42,475 bases of DNA from Thiobacillus denitrificans (GTDB taxonomy: Bacteria; Pseudomonadota; Gammaproteobacteria; Burkholderiales; Thiobacillaceae). The notes beneath the pieces are model-generated. The model searched no databases. It was not told the DNA's origin and worked only from the letters and a program-made list of their open reading frames with translations. Shown here piece by piece: positions 15,752-24,040 of this stretch (position 1 is the first letter of the stretch; each line of letters begins with the position of its first letter). The position numbers were made by a program, and so were the translations under genes. The stretch is from assembly GCA_002403375.1 (NCBI GenBank), contig DHHQ01000015.1, forward strand, positions 1 through 42,475, read 5' to 3'.

Positions 15752-16087
15752 ATGAGCACAAGAAACCTGTCTCCCGAGCCCACACCGGCCGACGTCACCA
15801 AGGACCAGCTGATCCACGACTTCAAGGTGGTGGTGGCCGATGCCGAGGCCCTGCTGAAAGCCACGGCCGGCCAGGGCGGCGAAGCGGTGGCGGCAGCGCG
15901 GGCGCGGGCGGAGGAATCGCTCGCTTCGGTCAAGGCAAGGATGACCGAGGCCGAGGCGGCGCTGGTCGCCAGGACCAAGGCCGCAGCCAAGGCGACCGAC
16001 GAATACGTCCACGGCCATCCATGGCAGGCCATCGGCATCGCGGCGAGCGTGGGCGTGGTGGTGGGCCTGCTGATCGGGCGGCGCTAG
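15752..16087 (+). CDS. ElaB/YqjD/DUF883 family membrane-anchored protein
   Basis: The 111-residue protein has a long Ala/Glu/Lys-rich helix (about 20-90), a conserved YVHGHPWQAIGIAASVGVVVGLLIGRR C-terminal part containing the family's HPW motif, and one membrane anchor. E. coli YqjD and ElaB are stationary-phase, RpoS-controlled inner-membrane proteins that bind ribosomes. AAAGAGAGG precedes the ATG. It leads an operon with yqjE- and yqjK-like genes, the same order as in E. coli. Confidence 0.9.
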   Translation: MSTRNLSPEPTPADVTKDQLIHDFKVVVADAEALLKATAGQGGEAVAAARARAEESLASVKARMTEAEAALVARTKAAAKATDEYVHGHPWQAIGIAASVGVVVGLLIGRR

Positions 16088-16094
16088 CCTGGCG

Positions 16095-16478
16095 ATGGCC
16101 GAGGAATCCCGCGGGGGATTGTTCGAATCCCTGAAGACGCTTTCAGGGAGCCTGATCGCGATCGTTCACACCCGCCTCGAGCTGTTGTCCAACGACATCG
16201 CCGAGGAGCGGGCGCACCTGACCAGCCTCCTGGTGCTGGGGCTGGTCGCGCTGTTTTGCCTGGGCGTGGGGGTGGTGCTGCTGACGATCCTGATCGCGGT
16301 GGCTTTCTGGGAATCGCACCGGCTGGCGGCGCTGGGCGGCCTGACCGGGTTTTTCCTGGCGGCCGGTGCCGGCCTCGTCTGGCTTGCCATGCACAAGGCA
16401 CGGACCCGGCCGCGGCTGTTCGAGGCGAGCCTGGCCGAGCTGTCCAGAGACCGGCAGCAGCTCGGCTCCGGATCATGA
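16095..16478 (+). CDS. YqjE-like phage-holin-family inner-membrane protein
   Basis: The 127-residue protein opens with GLFESLKTLSGSLIAIVHTRLELLSNDIAEER, characteristic of the YqjE family. It has two transmembrane helices (about 42-66 and 76-98) and a basic tail. Starts 7 bp after the upstream stop; its own TGA overlaps the next ATG. Function unknown; it travels with yqjD and yqjK as a stress-related envelope unit. Confidence 0.87.
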   Translation: MAEESRGGLFESLKTLSGSLIAIVHTRLELLSNDIAEERAHLTSLLVLGLVALFCLGVGVVLLTILIAVAFWESHRLAALGGLTGFFLAAGAGLVWLAMHKARTRPRLFEASLAELSRDRQQLGSGS

Positions 16479-16747
16479 ACCCGAAACTGGCCCGGCTCGC
16501 CGAACGGCGCCACCGGCTGGTGGCGCAGGCAGCCGCCCAGCGCGCCGCGCTGGCGCACGACGTTGAACCGTGGCGTGCGCACCTGGCGCGGGTCGACCAG
16601 GGGGTGACCGCGTTCCGCTACGTCGCGCAGCGCCCTGCCCTGATCGTGGGCGCCGTGCTGCTGCTGGCGGCCCTGCGTCCCCGCCGCGCCGGCAAATGGC
16701 TGCAGCGCGGCTGGCTGGCGTGGCAGTTCGGACGCAGGCTGCGTTAG
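16475..16747 (+). CDS. YqjK-like protein, 90 aa
   Basis: The small basic protein (LARLAERRHRLVAQAAAQRAAL) has an Arg-rich amphipathic first half, one hydrophobic segment (ALIVGAVLLLAAL) and a basic Trp-containing tail. It is the third gene of the yqjD-yqjE-yqjK set. The ATG at 16475 overlaps the yqjE-like stop by ATGA; the frame is open further upstream but overlaps a real gene there. Function unknown. Confidence 0.8.
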   Translation: MNPKLARLAERRHRLVAQAAAQRAALAHDVEPWRAHLARVDQGVTAFRYVAQRPALIVGAVLLLAALRPRRAGKWLQRGWLAWQFGRRLR

Positions 16748-16797
16748 GAACTCGGGAACTGCGTATCCGGCAGCCTCGTCAGGAACCTGCCATCCGG

Positions 16798-17466
16798 CTA
16801 TTTCAATGGCCAGGCCGCATACCCGAGCACCGCAAAGTAGTGGCTGGCGGTGCCCGCCATCACGAACAGATGCCAGATGAAATGACCGTAGCGCAGGCGC
16901 GAATCGAGCGCGAAGAACACCACCCCTGCCGTGTAGGCCAGGCCGCCGGCGACCAGCCATGACAGGCCGGCCGCCGACAGGCGATCGGACAGCGGCTGGG
17001 CGGCGATCACGACGAGCCAGCCCATGAGCAGATACAGGCCGGTGGTGAGGACGGGATGGGTCAGCCGGTTCACAGCCTTCAGCGTCACGCCGACCACGGC
17101 AAGCCCCCAGACGAGCCCGAGCAGCGTCCAGCCCCAGGCACCCCGCAGCACCCCCAGGGTGAAGGGCGTATAGGTCCCGGCGATTAGCAGAAAGATCGCG
17201 GAATGCTCGATGACCCGGAACACGCGCTTGGCGCGGCCGGCCGGCAGCGCGTGATACAGGGTGGAGGCGAGGTACAGCAGCACCATGGTCGCGGCGAACA
17301 CGCTCACCCCGACAATGAAGCCCGCATCGCCCCGCCGCACCGCATGCCCGATCAGGAACGGCGTGGACACGAGCGCCGCGACCAGTCCGAAGCCATGACT
17401 GAGGCTGTTCGCGATTTCCTCCTCCCGCGACTGCGCGCGCTTGCTTGCTGAAAACGCCAGATTCAC
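16798..17466 (-). CDS. Hemolysin III / TrhA-family membrane protein
   Basis: Seven-helix membrane protein of the HlyIII/PAQR superfamily, 222 residues. Family motifs present are EEIANSLSHGFGL (18-30), LYLASTLYHAL, EHSAIFLLIAGTYTPF and the C-terminal HFIWHLFVMAGTASHYFAV, holding the conserved His residues thought to bind zinc. I prefer the GTG at 17466, preceded by GGAG at 8 nt, over an ATG at 17511, whose extra residues (GPAGIEPRTSG) do not look like family sequence. Convergent with the yqjK-like gene. The name does not imply a toxin; bacterial TrhA proteins affect membrane energetics. Confidence 0.85.
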   Translation of the reverse strand: MNLAFSASKRAQSREEEIANSLSHGFGLVAALVSTPFLIGHAVRRGDAGFIVGVSVFAATMVLLYLASTLYHALPAGRAKRVFRVIEHSAIFLLIAGTYTPFTLGVLRGAWGWTLLGLVWGLAVVGVTLKAVNRLTHPVLTTGLYLLMGWLVVIAAQPLSDRLSAAGLSWLVAGGLAYTAGVVFFALDSRLRYGHFIWHLFVMAGTASHYFAVLGYAAWPLK

Positions 17467-17668
17467 GGCATGTGCTCCAGATGTCCGGGGTTCAATCCCG
17501 GCAGGCCCCATTCTGACCGAACGACGGATGCCTGGAAATGCACAGGCGGTCCGCGGCGGCGGCCAGTCTTGGCACGCGAGCGCGCCGGGTTGTGGCCGTC
17601 GCTTTCCGCCCTACACTGAATCAACCACGCGAGGAGCGAGCTTGGCCCCCTACCGCAAAGGCTTCGCC

Positions 17669-19114
17669 ATGGCGCCCCGGAGTCGGGCCCTTATGACCGA
17701 ATCGCCCCTTCCCCTGCGCCGCGCCGCATCGGCATGGCGGCGCGTGGCGGTCGCCGCCTGCTGGCTGCTCGCCGCTGCCGGATGCGCAAGCCTCCCCGAC
17801 GCCGCGCGCGAAATGCAGACGCCCCACCCCCAGGCGGTGCAGTTCGAGGGCGCGCGCGGCCCCGTCTCGGCAGGCACAAGCGCCGCCATCGTCGAGGGAC
17901 TCGAACGCGCATCCGGCGACAGCGACATCCTGCAGAAGCATCTGGCCTTCGAACAGGCGATCAATCTCGGCAGCCCGCTGGTGCTGGGCAACAGGCTGGT
18001 CCTGCTGCAGGACGGCCCCGCCACCTACCGGGCCATGTTCGCCGCCATGCGCGCGGCCGAGGACCACATCAACCTGGAAACCTACATCTTCGAGGACGAC
18101 GACATCGGCCGCCAGTTCGCCGACCTGCTGCTGGAAAGGCAGGCCGCCGGCGTCCAGGTCAACCTGATCTACGACAGCGTCGGCTGCCTGAATACGCCGA
18201 AGGAATTCTTCGAGCGCCTGCGCGCCGGCGGCATCCGGGTGCTCGAGTTCAATCCGGTCAATCCGCTGGCCGGGAAGAAAAAGGAATGGCTGCTGAACAA
18301 TCGCGACCACCGCAAGCTGCTGGTGGTCGACGGCCGCGTCGCCTTCATCGGCGGCATCAATATCAGCGACACCTATTCCAGCGGCTCATCCATGAGGTCG
18401 GCCCGGAAAAAGAGCGCCCAAACCCCGGGCTGGCGGGACACCCACCTGCAGATCGAAGGGCCGGTGGTGGCGGAGTTCCAGAAGCTGTTCCTGGACACCT
18501 GGAGCAAGCAAAAGGGCCCAGCACTGGCCAAGAAGAACTACTTCCCTCCACTCGACAAGCAGGGTGATGAAATCGTGCGCGCCATCGGCAGCACCGCCGA
18601 CGATCCCGACAGCCCGATCTATCTCACGCTGCTGTCGGCGATCGAGCATGCCGAACTGCAGGTGCACATCACCAACGCCTATTTCGCGCCCGATCCGCAA
18701 TTGCTCAAGGCCCTGACCGATGCGGCGCAGCGCGGCGTCGAGGTGAAGCTGATCCTGCCGAGCCATACCGATTCCTGGGCGGTGTTCCACGCCGGGCGCT
18801 CGCATTATTCGAAGCTGCTGCGTGCCGGCGTGAAGATCCACGAGCGGCGCGGCGCGGTGATGCACTCCAAGACCGCCTCCATCGACGGCGTCTGGTCGAC
18901 CATCGGTTCGACCAATCTGGACTGGCGAAGCTTCCTGCACAACGACGAAGTCAATGCGGTGATCCTGGGCCGCGACTTTTCCCGGCAAATGGACGCCATG
19001 TTTGCCCGCGATCTGGCGGAGTCCGACGTGATCGATCTGGAGCGCTGGGAGCGGCGGTCGCCGCTGCTGCGACTGAAAGAGGGAGCGGCGCGGCTCGCCG
19101 AATACTGGCTATAG
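17669..19114 (+). CDS. Phospholipase D / cardiolipin synthase-like lipoprotein
   Basis: Both PLD catalytic HKD motifs are intact: DHRKLLVVDGRVAFIGGIN and MHSKTASIDG followed by WSTIGSTNLD. An N-terminal lipoprotein signal (CWLLAAAGC) is unusual for cytoplasmic-face cardiolipin synthases and suggests a periplasm-facing enzyme. About 481 residues from ATG 17669. Alternatives are ATG 17693, which gives a tidier signal peptide, and TTG 17642, which has AGGAG at 5 nt. The body otherwise follows ClsB/ClsC-like members (NLETYIFEDDDIGRQFADLL). It probably makes or remodels anionic phospholipids. Confidence 0.85.
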   Translation: MAPRSRALMTESPLPLRRAASAWRRVAVAACWLLAAAGCASLPDAAREMQTPHPQAVQFEGARGPVSAGTSAAIVEGLERASGDSDILQKHLAFEQAINLGSPLVLGNRLVLLQDGPATYRAMFAAMRAAEDHINLETYIFEDDDIGRQFADLLLERQAAGVQVNLIYDSVGCLNTPKEFFERLRAGGIRVLEFNPVNPLAGKKKEWLLNNRDHRKLLVVDGRVAFIGGINISDTYSSGSSMRSARKKSAQTPGWRDTHLQIEGPVVAEFQKLFLDTWSKQKGPALAKKNYFPPLDKQGDEIVRAIGSTADDPDSPIYLTLLSAIEHAELQVHITNAYFAPDPQLLKALTDAAQRGVEVKLILPSHTDSWAVFHAGRSHYSKLLRAGVKIHERRGAVMHSKTASIDGVWSTIGSTNLDWRSFLHNDEVNAVILGRDFSRQMDAMFARDLAESDVIDLERWERRSPLLRLKEGAARLAEYWL

Positions 19115-19197
19115 GCGGGAGTTCGTCGTTGCCGGTGATGCGCACCGATGCCCTCGCTTCATGGTGGCAGCCCGGAAACAGGGTTGGTCAAAATGCT

Positions 19198-19620
19198 CTA
19201 GCTGCCCCGCCCCTGACCGCGCCCGTTGTCGTGGCGGTCGTCCTGCTTGCCGCGCCGATCGTCGCGGGGCTCATCCCGGCGGCCACGATGTTGTTCCTGG
19301 TAACGCGGGACGTACTCGCGGCTGTACCAGTCGTTCTGGACGAAGTAGACCCGTTCGCCGCAGGCGTTGTACTGGCGGCAGTGCTTGCGCCAGTTCCTGG
19401 CGTGGCCCGGTGGAACGTGCAGGTAGATCGGCGGGCGGTTCATCGCCGCCTGATACATGACGCGCGGCTGACGATAGATCACGGGTGGCCGCGGATAGCC
19501 GCCGATGTCGATCTGGCCATAGAAGCCGGGCTGGCCGATGCTGATCGACACCCCGACGTCGGCCGCGAGTGCCGGAACGGTGGCGACGGACAGTGCTGCC
19601 GCGAAGAGTAAGCGTTTCAT
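19198..19620 (-). CDS. Small exported basic protein, 140 aa
   Basis: A signal peptide (MKRLLFAAALSVATVPALA) precedes a mature part starting ADVGVSISIGQPGFYGQI, then PPVIYRQPRVMYQ and VYFVQNDWYSREYVP, and ends in an Asp/Arg/Gly-rich disordered tail. Two central cysteines (about 90 and 96, KHCRQYNACG) may form a disulfide. It resembles in style the 208-residue exported protein at 28414 (VSIGIG.N, Tyr/Pro-rich middle, basic tail). Function unknown. AGGAA precedes the ATG at 19620. Convergent with the phospholipase D gene. Confidence 0.72.
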   Translation of the reverse strand: MKRLLFAAALSVATVPALAADVGVSISIGQPGFYGQIDIGGYPRPPVIYRQPRVMYQAAMNRPPIYLHVPPGHARNWRKHCRQYNACGERVYFVQNDWYSREYVPRYQEQHRGRRDEPRDDRRGKQDDRHDNGRGQGRGS

Positions 19621-19744
19621 GCGGGTTTTCCTGTTGTGAGCGGTCTTGCTTGATGGGGGGCACAGTGACACGAAGACTGCTGCGACATCAGCTTCGAATC
19701 GGACGCAATCGCGACGTGGAAATGGCGCTTTCGCTATCCGTCGT

Positions 19745-19975
19745 TCACCACGGCCCCTGGATCAGCAGCGGACGTCGCTTCATGCGCAGGTTGCCTTCCC
19801 AGCCACAGTCCGTTGAACGGCAACGGTAGCGGCTGACCGTCATGAACATGCTCACGAGCAGATCAACGAACCGGCGCGGGACGCGGATCGCCGGGCCATT
19901 GCAGCGGGGGCATGCGCACCCCGGCGAGGAATAGCCAGCCTCGGCAGGGCGGCCGCAGCCGTCGGGCGTTGTCAT
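19745..19975 (-). CDS. Small zinc-ribbon protein, 76 aa
   Basis: Four cysteines in two pairs (CPRC at 22-25; CRSTDC at 52-57) around RVPRRFVDLLVSMF...RYRCRS, ending GWEGNL. This layout recalls small betaproteobacterial zinc-ribbon proteins of unknown function. The real start is ATG 19975; the longer open frame upstream has no coding character and overlaps csbD. A weak GTGAG precedes the start. Could be a nucleic-acid binding protein; not proven. Confidence 0.6.
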   Translation of the reverse strand: MTTPDGCGRPAEAGYSSPGCACPRCNGPAIRVPRRFVDLLVSMFMTVSRYRCRSTDCGWEGNLRMKRRPLLIQGPW

Positions 19976-20220
19976 GCGCTCACGGCTGCAGGCGATCGCT
20001 GCACCGGCACCACTGCACGCCGGCCACCAGGCCGATTGGCAACGGCTCCGGCGCCCCGGGATCGCTCGCCGGGTTTTTGCGAAGGCGCGCGAGGAAATCG
20101 GGGCGGTCCCCGACGGCCCCTGCCGGCGCGAGGGAAGGAGCGAAACGCTCATAGCGCATCGTGGGTGCGGGCCCTTTGCGGAAAGCGGCTGCTGCCGCTT
20201 CCCCTGCCGGCACGCGGCGA

Positions 20221-20448
20221 TCAGGAGGCATGTTTCGGCAGGACGTCCTTGTTGTTGCGCAGCTCGAAGTCCTTGATCTGGTGCTCGGCTTCGTCCTTGG
20301 TGACGCCGTATGCCTCCTGGATCTTGCCCGCCAGCTGCATGCGCTTGCCGGCAATGACGTCGAGCTGATCGTCGGTGAGCTTGCCCCACTGTGCCTTTAC
20401 CTCGCCCCTGAATTGCTTCCAGTTGCCTTCAATGATGTTCCAGTTCAT
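20221..20448 (-). CDS. CsbD-family stress response protein
   Basis: The 75-residue protein has the complete CsbD pattern: MNWNIIEGNWKQFRGEVKAQ, WGKLTDDQLDVIAGKR and LAGKIQEAYG. CsbD (Bacillus) and YjbJ (E. coli) are abundant general-stress proteins of unknown biochemical role. ATG 20448 follows AAGGAG at 6 nt, which fixes the start. A hairpin (20180-20203, GGAAGCGGC/GCCGCTTTCC) lies downstream as a possible terminator. An 18-bp palindrome lies about 60 bp upstream. Confidence 0.92.
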   Translation of the reverse strand: MNWNIIEGNWKQFRGEVKAQWGKLTDDQLDVIAGKRMQLAGKIQEAYGVTKDEAEHQIKDFELRNNKDVLPKHAS

Positions 20449-20510
20449 ATCAAACTCCTTCGGTTCTGAACCCGACTGGCGAAATGGCCAATCGAGCATC
20501 CCTCATCGCA

Positions 20511-20528
20511 CCAGGCCTGCAGGCCTGG
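20511..20528. promoter_or_regulatory. 18-bp perfect palindrome between csbD and the AsmA gene
   Basis: CCAGGCCTGCAGGCCTGG is fully self-complementary and lies in the 337-bp divergent region 20449-20785. The same region has GTCCGGGC (20568-20575) repeated inverted as GCCCGGAC (20606-20613). The rest shows no ORF with coding character. Probable promoters and operators for csbD and the AsmA gene; factor unknown. Confidence 0.35.
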
Positions 20529-20785
20529 CCGCATGGACGCGGGATACAGGATCAAGACTATCCACATGTCCGGGCACGGTCGGTGCGGTGGGACACATAG
20601 GACAAGCCCGGACGGCCTTGGCACGGCCCCCATGTGCAGACACTGCTTACGCATGCATTGCCAGCGGCCATGCCCAATCGCCCGATGATGCAAGCGCCTG
20701 CTCAAAACACACGTGCAGCAGCACTATGGGCTAGATTGACGACAAGCGGTGAAGGGGTCCGGCAGATCAAGCGCGAGGTTGGATC

Positions 20786-22219
20786 ATGCCCATGTCGAAA
20801 CCACTCAGAGTCATTGGCTATGCCATCGGCGCGTTCATTGGACTGCTTGTCCTCGCTGCGATCGCGCTGGGCCTTTTCCTGGACGCCAGCGCCTACAAGC
20901 CCCGGTTCGAAGCGGCCGCCTCGGGCATGACGGGAATGGAAGTCAAAGTCGGCGGAGCTTTGGGCATCGACTTCTTCCCAAGCGCGCTGGTCACACTGAA
21001 CGACGTGCACATCCGCAATCGGGGAACCGATGTCGTCACCGCAAGGAAGGCCAGGATCAAGGTCGATCTCCTCCCCTTGCTCCGCAAGGAAGTCCGCATC
21101 AGGCAAATCGCGCTTGAACACCCGAGCCTGTCCATCGAGAAGGGGCGCGACGGCAAGTTCAACTTCCAGAAACCGGAGGCTTCCCGAGGTCGACTGCCCA
21201 AGCTGAACCTGGCAAAAGTATCTTTCTCAGACGGGACGTTCCGCTACCGGGACAAGCGATCCGGAGAAGGATTCGAGGCCGCCGAGTGCCGCCTGGACGC
21301 GAGGCGCCTGCAGCTTTCAGGCAGAGCAGGCCCGGGCGTCATGAAGAACCTGTCCCTGGCGGCGGAAATCTCTTGCGGGCAGGTCCGGGCAAGAAACCGC
21401 ACTGCGTCCGACTTGAAAATCACGGTTGCCGGGCAACGCGGGATCTTCGATCTCAAGCCGCTCACGCTAACCGCCTTTGGAGGTCAAGGTTCGGGGAGCA
21501 TACGGGCGGACTTCACCCGCGCGGTACCCCAGTACCAGGTCCGCTATGCCCTCTCACAGTTCCGTATCGAGGAATTCCTCAAGACCCTGTCGCCGAAAAA
21601 TCGCGCGGAAGGGTCGATGGATTTCTCCGCGGACCTGTCGATGCAGGGAGAGACCATGGGCAGACTGAGGCAGACCATGAAAGGACAGATCTCGCTGCGT
21701 GGCAAGAACCTCATCCTCGACGGCCACGATCTCGATCAGGCGTTCGCCCGCTATGAGACCAGCCAGAACTTCAACCTGGTGGACGTGGGCGCCTTCTTCT
21801 TTGCCGGGCCTGTCGGCCTGGCGGTCACCAAGGGGTACAACTTTGCGAGCATCTTTCAAGGATCGGGGGGCCGCAGCTCGATCCGGACCGTCGTCTCGGA
21901 CTGGAAAGTCGAGCGCGGCATCGCGCAGTCTCTGGACGTGGCCATGGCGACGGACGAGAACCGTGTCGCCCTCCAGGGCGGGCTCGATTTCGTCAACCAG
22001 CGCTTCGATCACGTGACCGTGGCGTTGATCGACGCCGAGGGCTGCATCAGGGCACAGCAAACAATCCATGGCGACTTCAAGCAGCCGGTGATCGAGAAGC
22101 CGAGCGCCCTTCGTTCACTCACCGGGCCGGTGGTCCAGTTCCTCAAGCAGGTGGGGCGCCTCTTTCCGGGGGGCGAGTGTGAAGTGTTCTACGCCGGTTC
22201 GGTCGCGCCGCCTAAATAA
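20786..22219 (+). CDS. AsmA-family protein
   Basis: The 477-residue protein has one N-terminal membrane helix (GYAIGAFIGLLVLAAIALGLFL) and a large periplasmic AsmA domain (TGMEVKVGGALGIDFFPSALVTLNDVHIRN, then VRIRQIALEHPSLSIEKGRDGKFNF). The C-terminal AsmA_2 segment has IEEFLKTLSPKNRAEGSMDFSADL and a final half with GQISLRGKNLILDGHDLDQA. AsmA proteins are bridge-like envelope proteins linked to phospholipid transport and outer-membrane assembly. The start has GAGG 7 nt upstream. Single gene. Confidence 0.88.
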   Translation: MPMSKPLRVIGYAIGAFIGLLVLAAIALGLFLDASAYKPRFEAAASGMTGMEVKVGGALGIDFFPSALVTLNDVHIRNRGTDVVTARKARIKVDLLPLLRKEVRIRQIALEHPSLSIEKGRDGKFNFQKPEASRGRLPKLNLAKVSFSDGTFRYRDKRSGEGFEAAECRLDARRLQLSGRAGPGVMKNLSLAAEISCGQVRARNRTASDLKITVAGQRGIFDLKPLTLTAFGGQGSGSIRADFTRAVPQYQVRYALSQFRIEEFLKTLSPKNRAEGSMDFSADLSMQGETMGRLRQTMKGQISLRGKNLILDGHDLDQAFARYETSQNFNLVDVGAFFFAGPVGLAVTKGYNFASIFQGSGGRSSIRTVVSDWKVERGIAQSLDVAMATDENRVALQGGLDFVNQRFDHVTVALIDAEGCIRAQQTIHGDFKQPVIEKPSALRSLTGPVVQFLKQVGRLFPGGECEVFYAGSVAPPK

Positions 22220-22282
22220 GGGCTTGCGGCCCTTTGAGGGTGGCATTGCCTGCCATGCAGCACGACACGTCTGCAGTGCGCC

Positions 22283-23170
22283 TTACTTCGCAGTCTGCAG
22301 ACGCAGGTATTCGCCGCGTTTCATGTCGAAATAGGCGGTCCGGTCCACCTCGCGCAGTTGGCGGGGGTACTGCTCGGTTGCGCTGAACCAGCCCTGCAGG
22401 CGCTTCTGCAGTTGCAGGCGCGGCGGTGCCGCCAATGCGGCGAGATAGGCGTCGATGGCGAGGTAATAGCGCATGGTGTTGCGCTCCACCACGCCACGCA
22501 TGCCGCCGATGTGTTCGGGCTTGCCGTCGGGCTGCGTCCCGGTCTGGGTGAAGCCCACCTTGCCACTGCCGATTGTTGCGAGGTAGGTCTTCATGGCAAG
22601 CCGCCCGGCCATGCCGTAATCATACGAGTAGGTGAGATGCAGGAAGGTCTGGCCACTTTCGACCGGGACGGCCTGCAACTGGATGCGATAGTTGCGCGTA
22701 CTCAGCGGCCCCTCCGGCGCATTGAGCTGGATCTCCAGGTATTTCGCCGTCGCCGCGGCCACGCGATAGGAGAATTCGATGGGATAGGCATCGTCGAGGG
22801 ACTGCGGGGTCTTCTTGCCGATGCTTACCATCAGGGCAGTGTTCGCCCGGTCGGTCCCGGCCTGGCAGTGCTTGGTATTGATGTGCAGCATCAGCACGTC
22901 ACACCAGCTGTTTGCGTCACGGAGCGCTGCGCTGACGGTGGAAAACGGATAGTCGACCAGGGCGTAGATATCGCCTTTCAAGTCCTTGGGCGATTCGGAC
23001 GAGTCGAGGGTGAGTGCGCGCCGGAATGGGTTGTGCTGGAGTCGCTCCCCCAGCGACGCATATCGGGCCTGGAGCAATGCGGCGGAGTGCGCATCCGGCA
23101 CTGAGGCGAAGGCCGGCCCCGAACTGGACAACGCCACCCAGACGAGCAACACCCTTGTCAACCAAGCCAA
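22283..23170 (-). CDS. Exported hypothetical protein, 295 aa
   Basis: A signal peptide (LTRVLLVWVALSSSGPAFA) precedes about 272 mature residues. The middle (GDIYALVDYPFSTVSAALRDANSWCDVLMLHINTKHC) and TFLHLTYSYDYGMAGRLAMKTYLAT resemble a START/SRPBCC-like lipid-binding fold, but this is inference. Two cysteines near residues 90 and 102 may pair. No known motif for activity. Convergent with the AsmA gene, 60 bp apart. Confidence 0.75.
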   Translation of the reverse strand: MAWLTRVLLVWVALSSSGPAFASVPDAHSAALLQARYASLGERLQHNPFRRALTLDSSESPKDLKGDIYALVDYPFSTVSAALRDANSWCDVLMLHINTKHCQAGTDRANTALMVSIGKKTPQSLDDAYPIEFSYRVAAATAKYLEIQLNAPEGPLSTRNYRIQLQAVPVESGQTFLHLTYSYDYGMAGRLAMKTYLATIGSGKVGFTQTGTQPDGKPEHIGGMRGVVERNTMRYYLAIDAYLAALAAPPRLQLQKRLQGWFSATEQYPRQLREVDRTAYFDMKRGEYLRLQTAK

Positions 23171-23607
23171 CGAGGGCTCCCGAGATCGTGGTTCATCAAT
23201 ATAGCCTTCCGCTGTGTAACCCTGGCTGCCTGCTGGCGGCCAAGCACTGCTCGTTCGATCAAGAGCGGCGAGTTGACCCGTTGCCGCCGCGGGAAGTTCC
23301 CACTGTCGAAGCGACCGTGAATGACCGAGGCTCAGGACGCCATCAAAACAAAGAGGGACTAAAGTGAATCAGCGGCGGCCGCAAAGCGGCCGGGTGCCGA
23401 GGGCGCCGCAGGCCGTGAACGCCTGTCCGTCCGGCTCCAGTGTGCGCTTTCGTACAGACGCGTGCCTTCCCATGAGTCACCTTGCAGGCAATTGCCGGGC
23501 AGGACACCAGGCCGCCATGCTCCGGAACCGGCCCTCGACCCGGCTCTGGATTGGGACTCGCGGCTGTGCGAGTTTGAAGAGACCCATTCAACCAAAGGAA
23601 CATGATC
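23171..23607. other. 437-bp divergent intergenic region
   Basis: Contains no ORF with convincing coding character. It holds a GC hairpin CGGCCGC-AAA-GCGGCCG (23376-23392) and, nearer the DsrC-like gene, ACTCGC/GCGAGT arms separated by six bases. Promoters for both flanking genes must lie here, but I cannot place them. Confidence 0.4.
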
Positions 23608-23976
23608 ATGAACGATTCGACTCAGCCCTACGTGCGTCCTGGCTACGAAACCCAGCCCATCCCTGGCTTCCCCCATGCCCCTTTCGGCTGGTCCCGCGAG
23701 CAGGCCGAGGAAGTCGCCAAAGCGGAAGGCCTGACGCTGACCGACGCGCACTGGCAGGTCGTGCGCGCGTTGCAGGAACTGTTCGCGCACGATGCCGAAC
23801 CCGCCCTGAACGCGCGCGACCTGCACGATGCGCTGGATGAGCATTTCCATGCCGAAGGCGGCATCAAGCATCTCTACGAACTGTTCCCGAAGGGCCCCGT
23901 GGCGCAGGGCTGCCTGCTCGCGGGCCTGCAACCGCCCGCAGGCGCTCAGGAGAAGGGCATGGGCAGCGCGGTCTAA
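23608..23976 (+). CDS. DsrC/TusE-like protein lacking the C-terminal cysteine
   Basis: About 122 residues with the DsrC fold signature: WSREQAEEVAKAEGLTLTDAHWQVVRALQELF and GGIKHLYELFPKGPVAQGC. DsrC and TusE carry sulfur on a penultimate cysteine of a flexible C-terminal arm. Here the arm ends GAQEKGMGSAV, and only the upstream cysteine (Cys102, in QGCLLAGL) remains. It therefore cannot act as a classical sulfur carrier and may be a regulatory or divergent paralogue. The start at 23608 is preferred to 23602 because GGAA is then 7 nt upstream. No dsr or tus genes are adjacent. Confidence 0.85.
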   Translation: MNDSTQPYVRPGYETQPIPGFPHAPFGWSREQAEEVAKAEGLTLTDAHWQVVRALQELFAHDAEPALNARDLHDALDEHFHAEGGIKHLYELFPKGPVAQGCLLAGLQPPAGAQEKGMGSAV

Positions 23977-24040
23977 CGCCCGGCAAACCGGCAACAAGGC
24001 GCACCAACCTCCGCGCCCCTCTGCGGACCCGCGCGGCCGC

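Noticed and set aside
17476..17511. tRNA-like 3' fragment (TCCGGGGTTCAATCCCGG then AGGCCCCA), possible attachment site
   Set aside because: With the canonical T-loop placement the stem does not pair. No 5' half, integrase or flanking repeat is present. It only affects the choice of start for the hemolysin III-family gene.
19974..20276. 100-codon plus-strand frame between the zinc-ribbon and csbD genes
   Set aside because: Antisense to csbD at its end, no ribosome binding site, and Cys/Arg/His-rich composition typical of chance frames.
23364..23840. 158-codon plus-strand frame overlapping the DsrC-like gene
   Set aside because: The N-terminal part is non-coding in character and the rest is out of frame within a gene with clear DsrC-family sequence.
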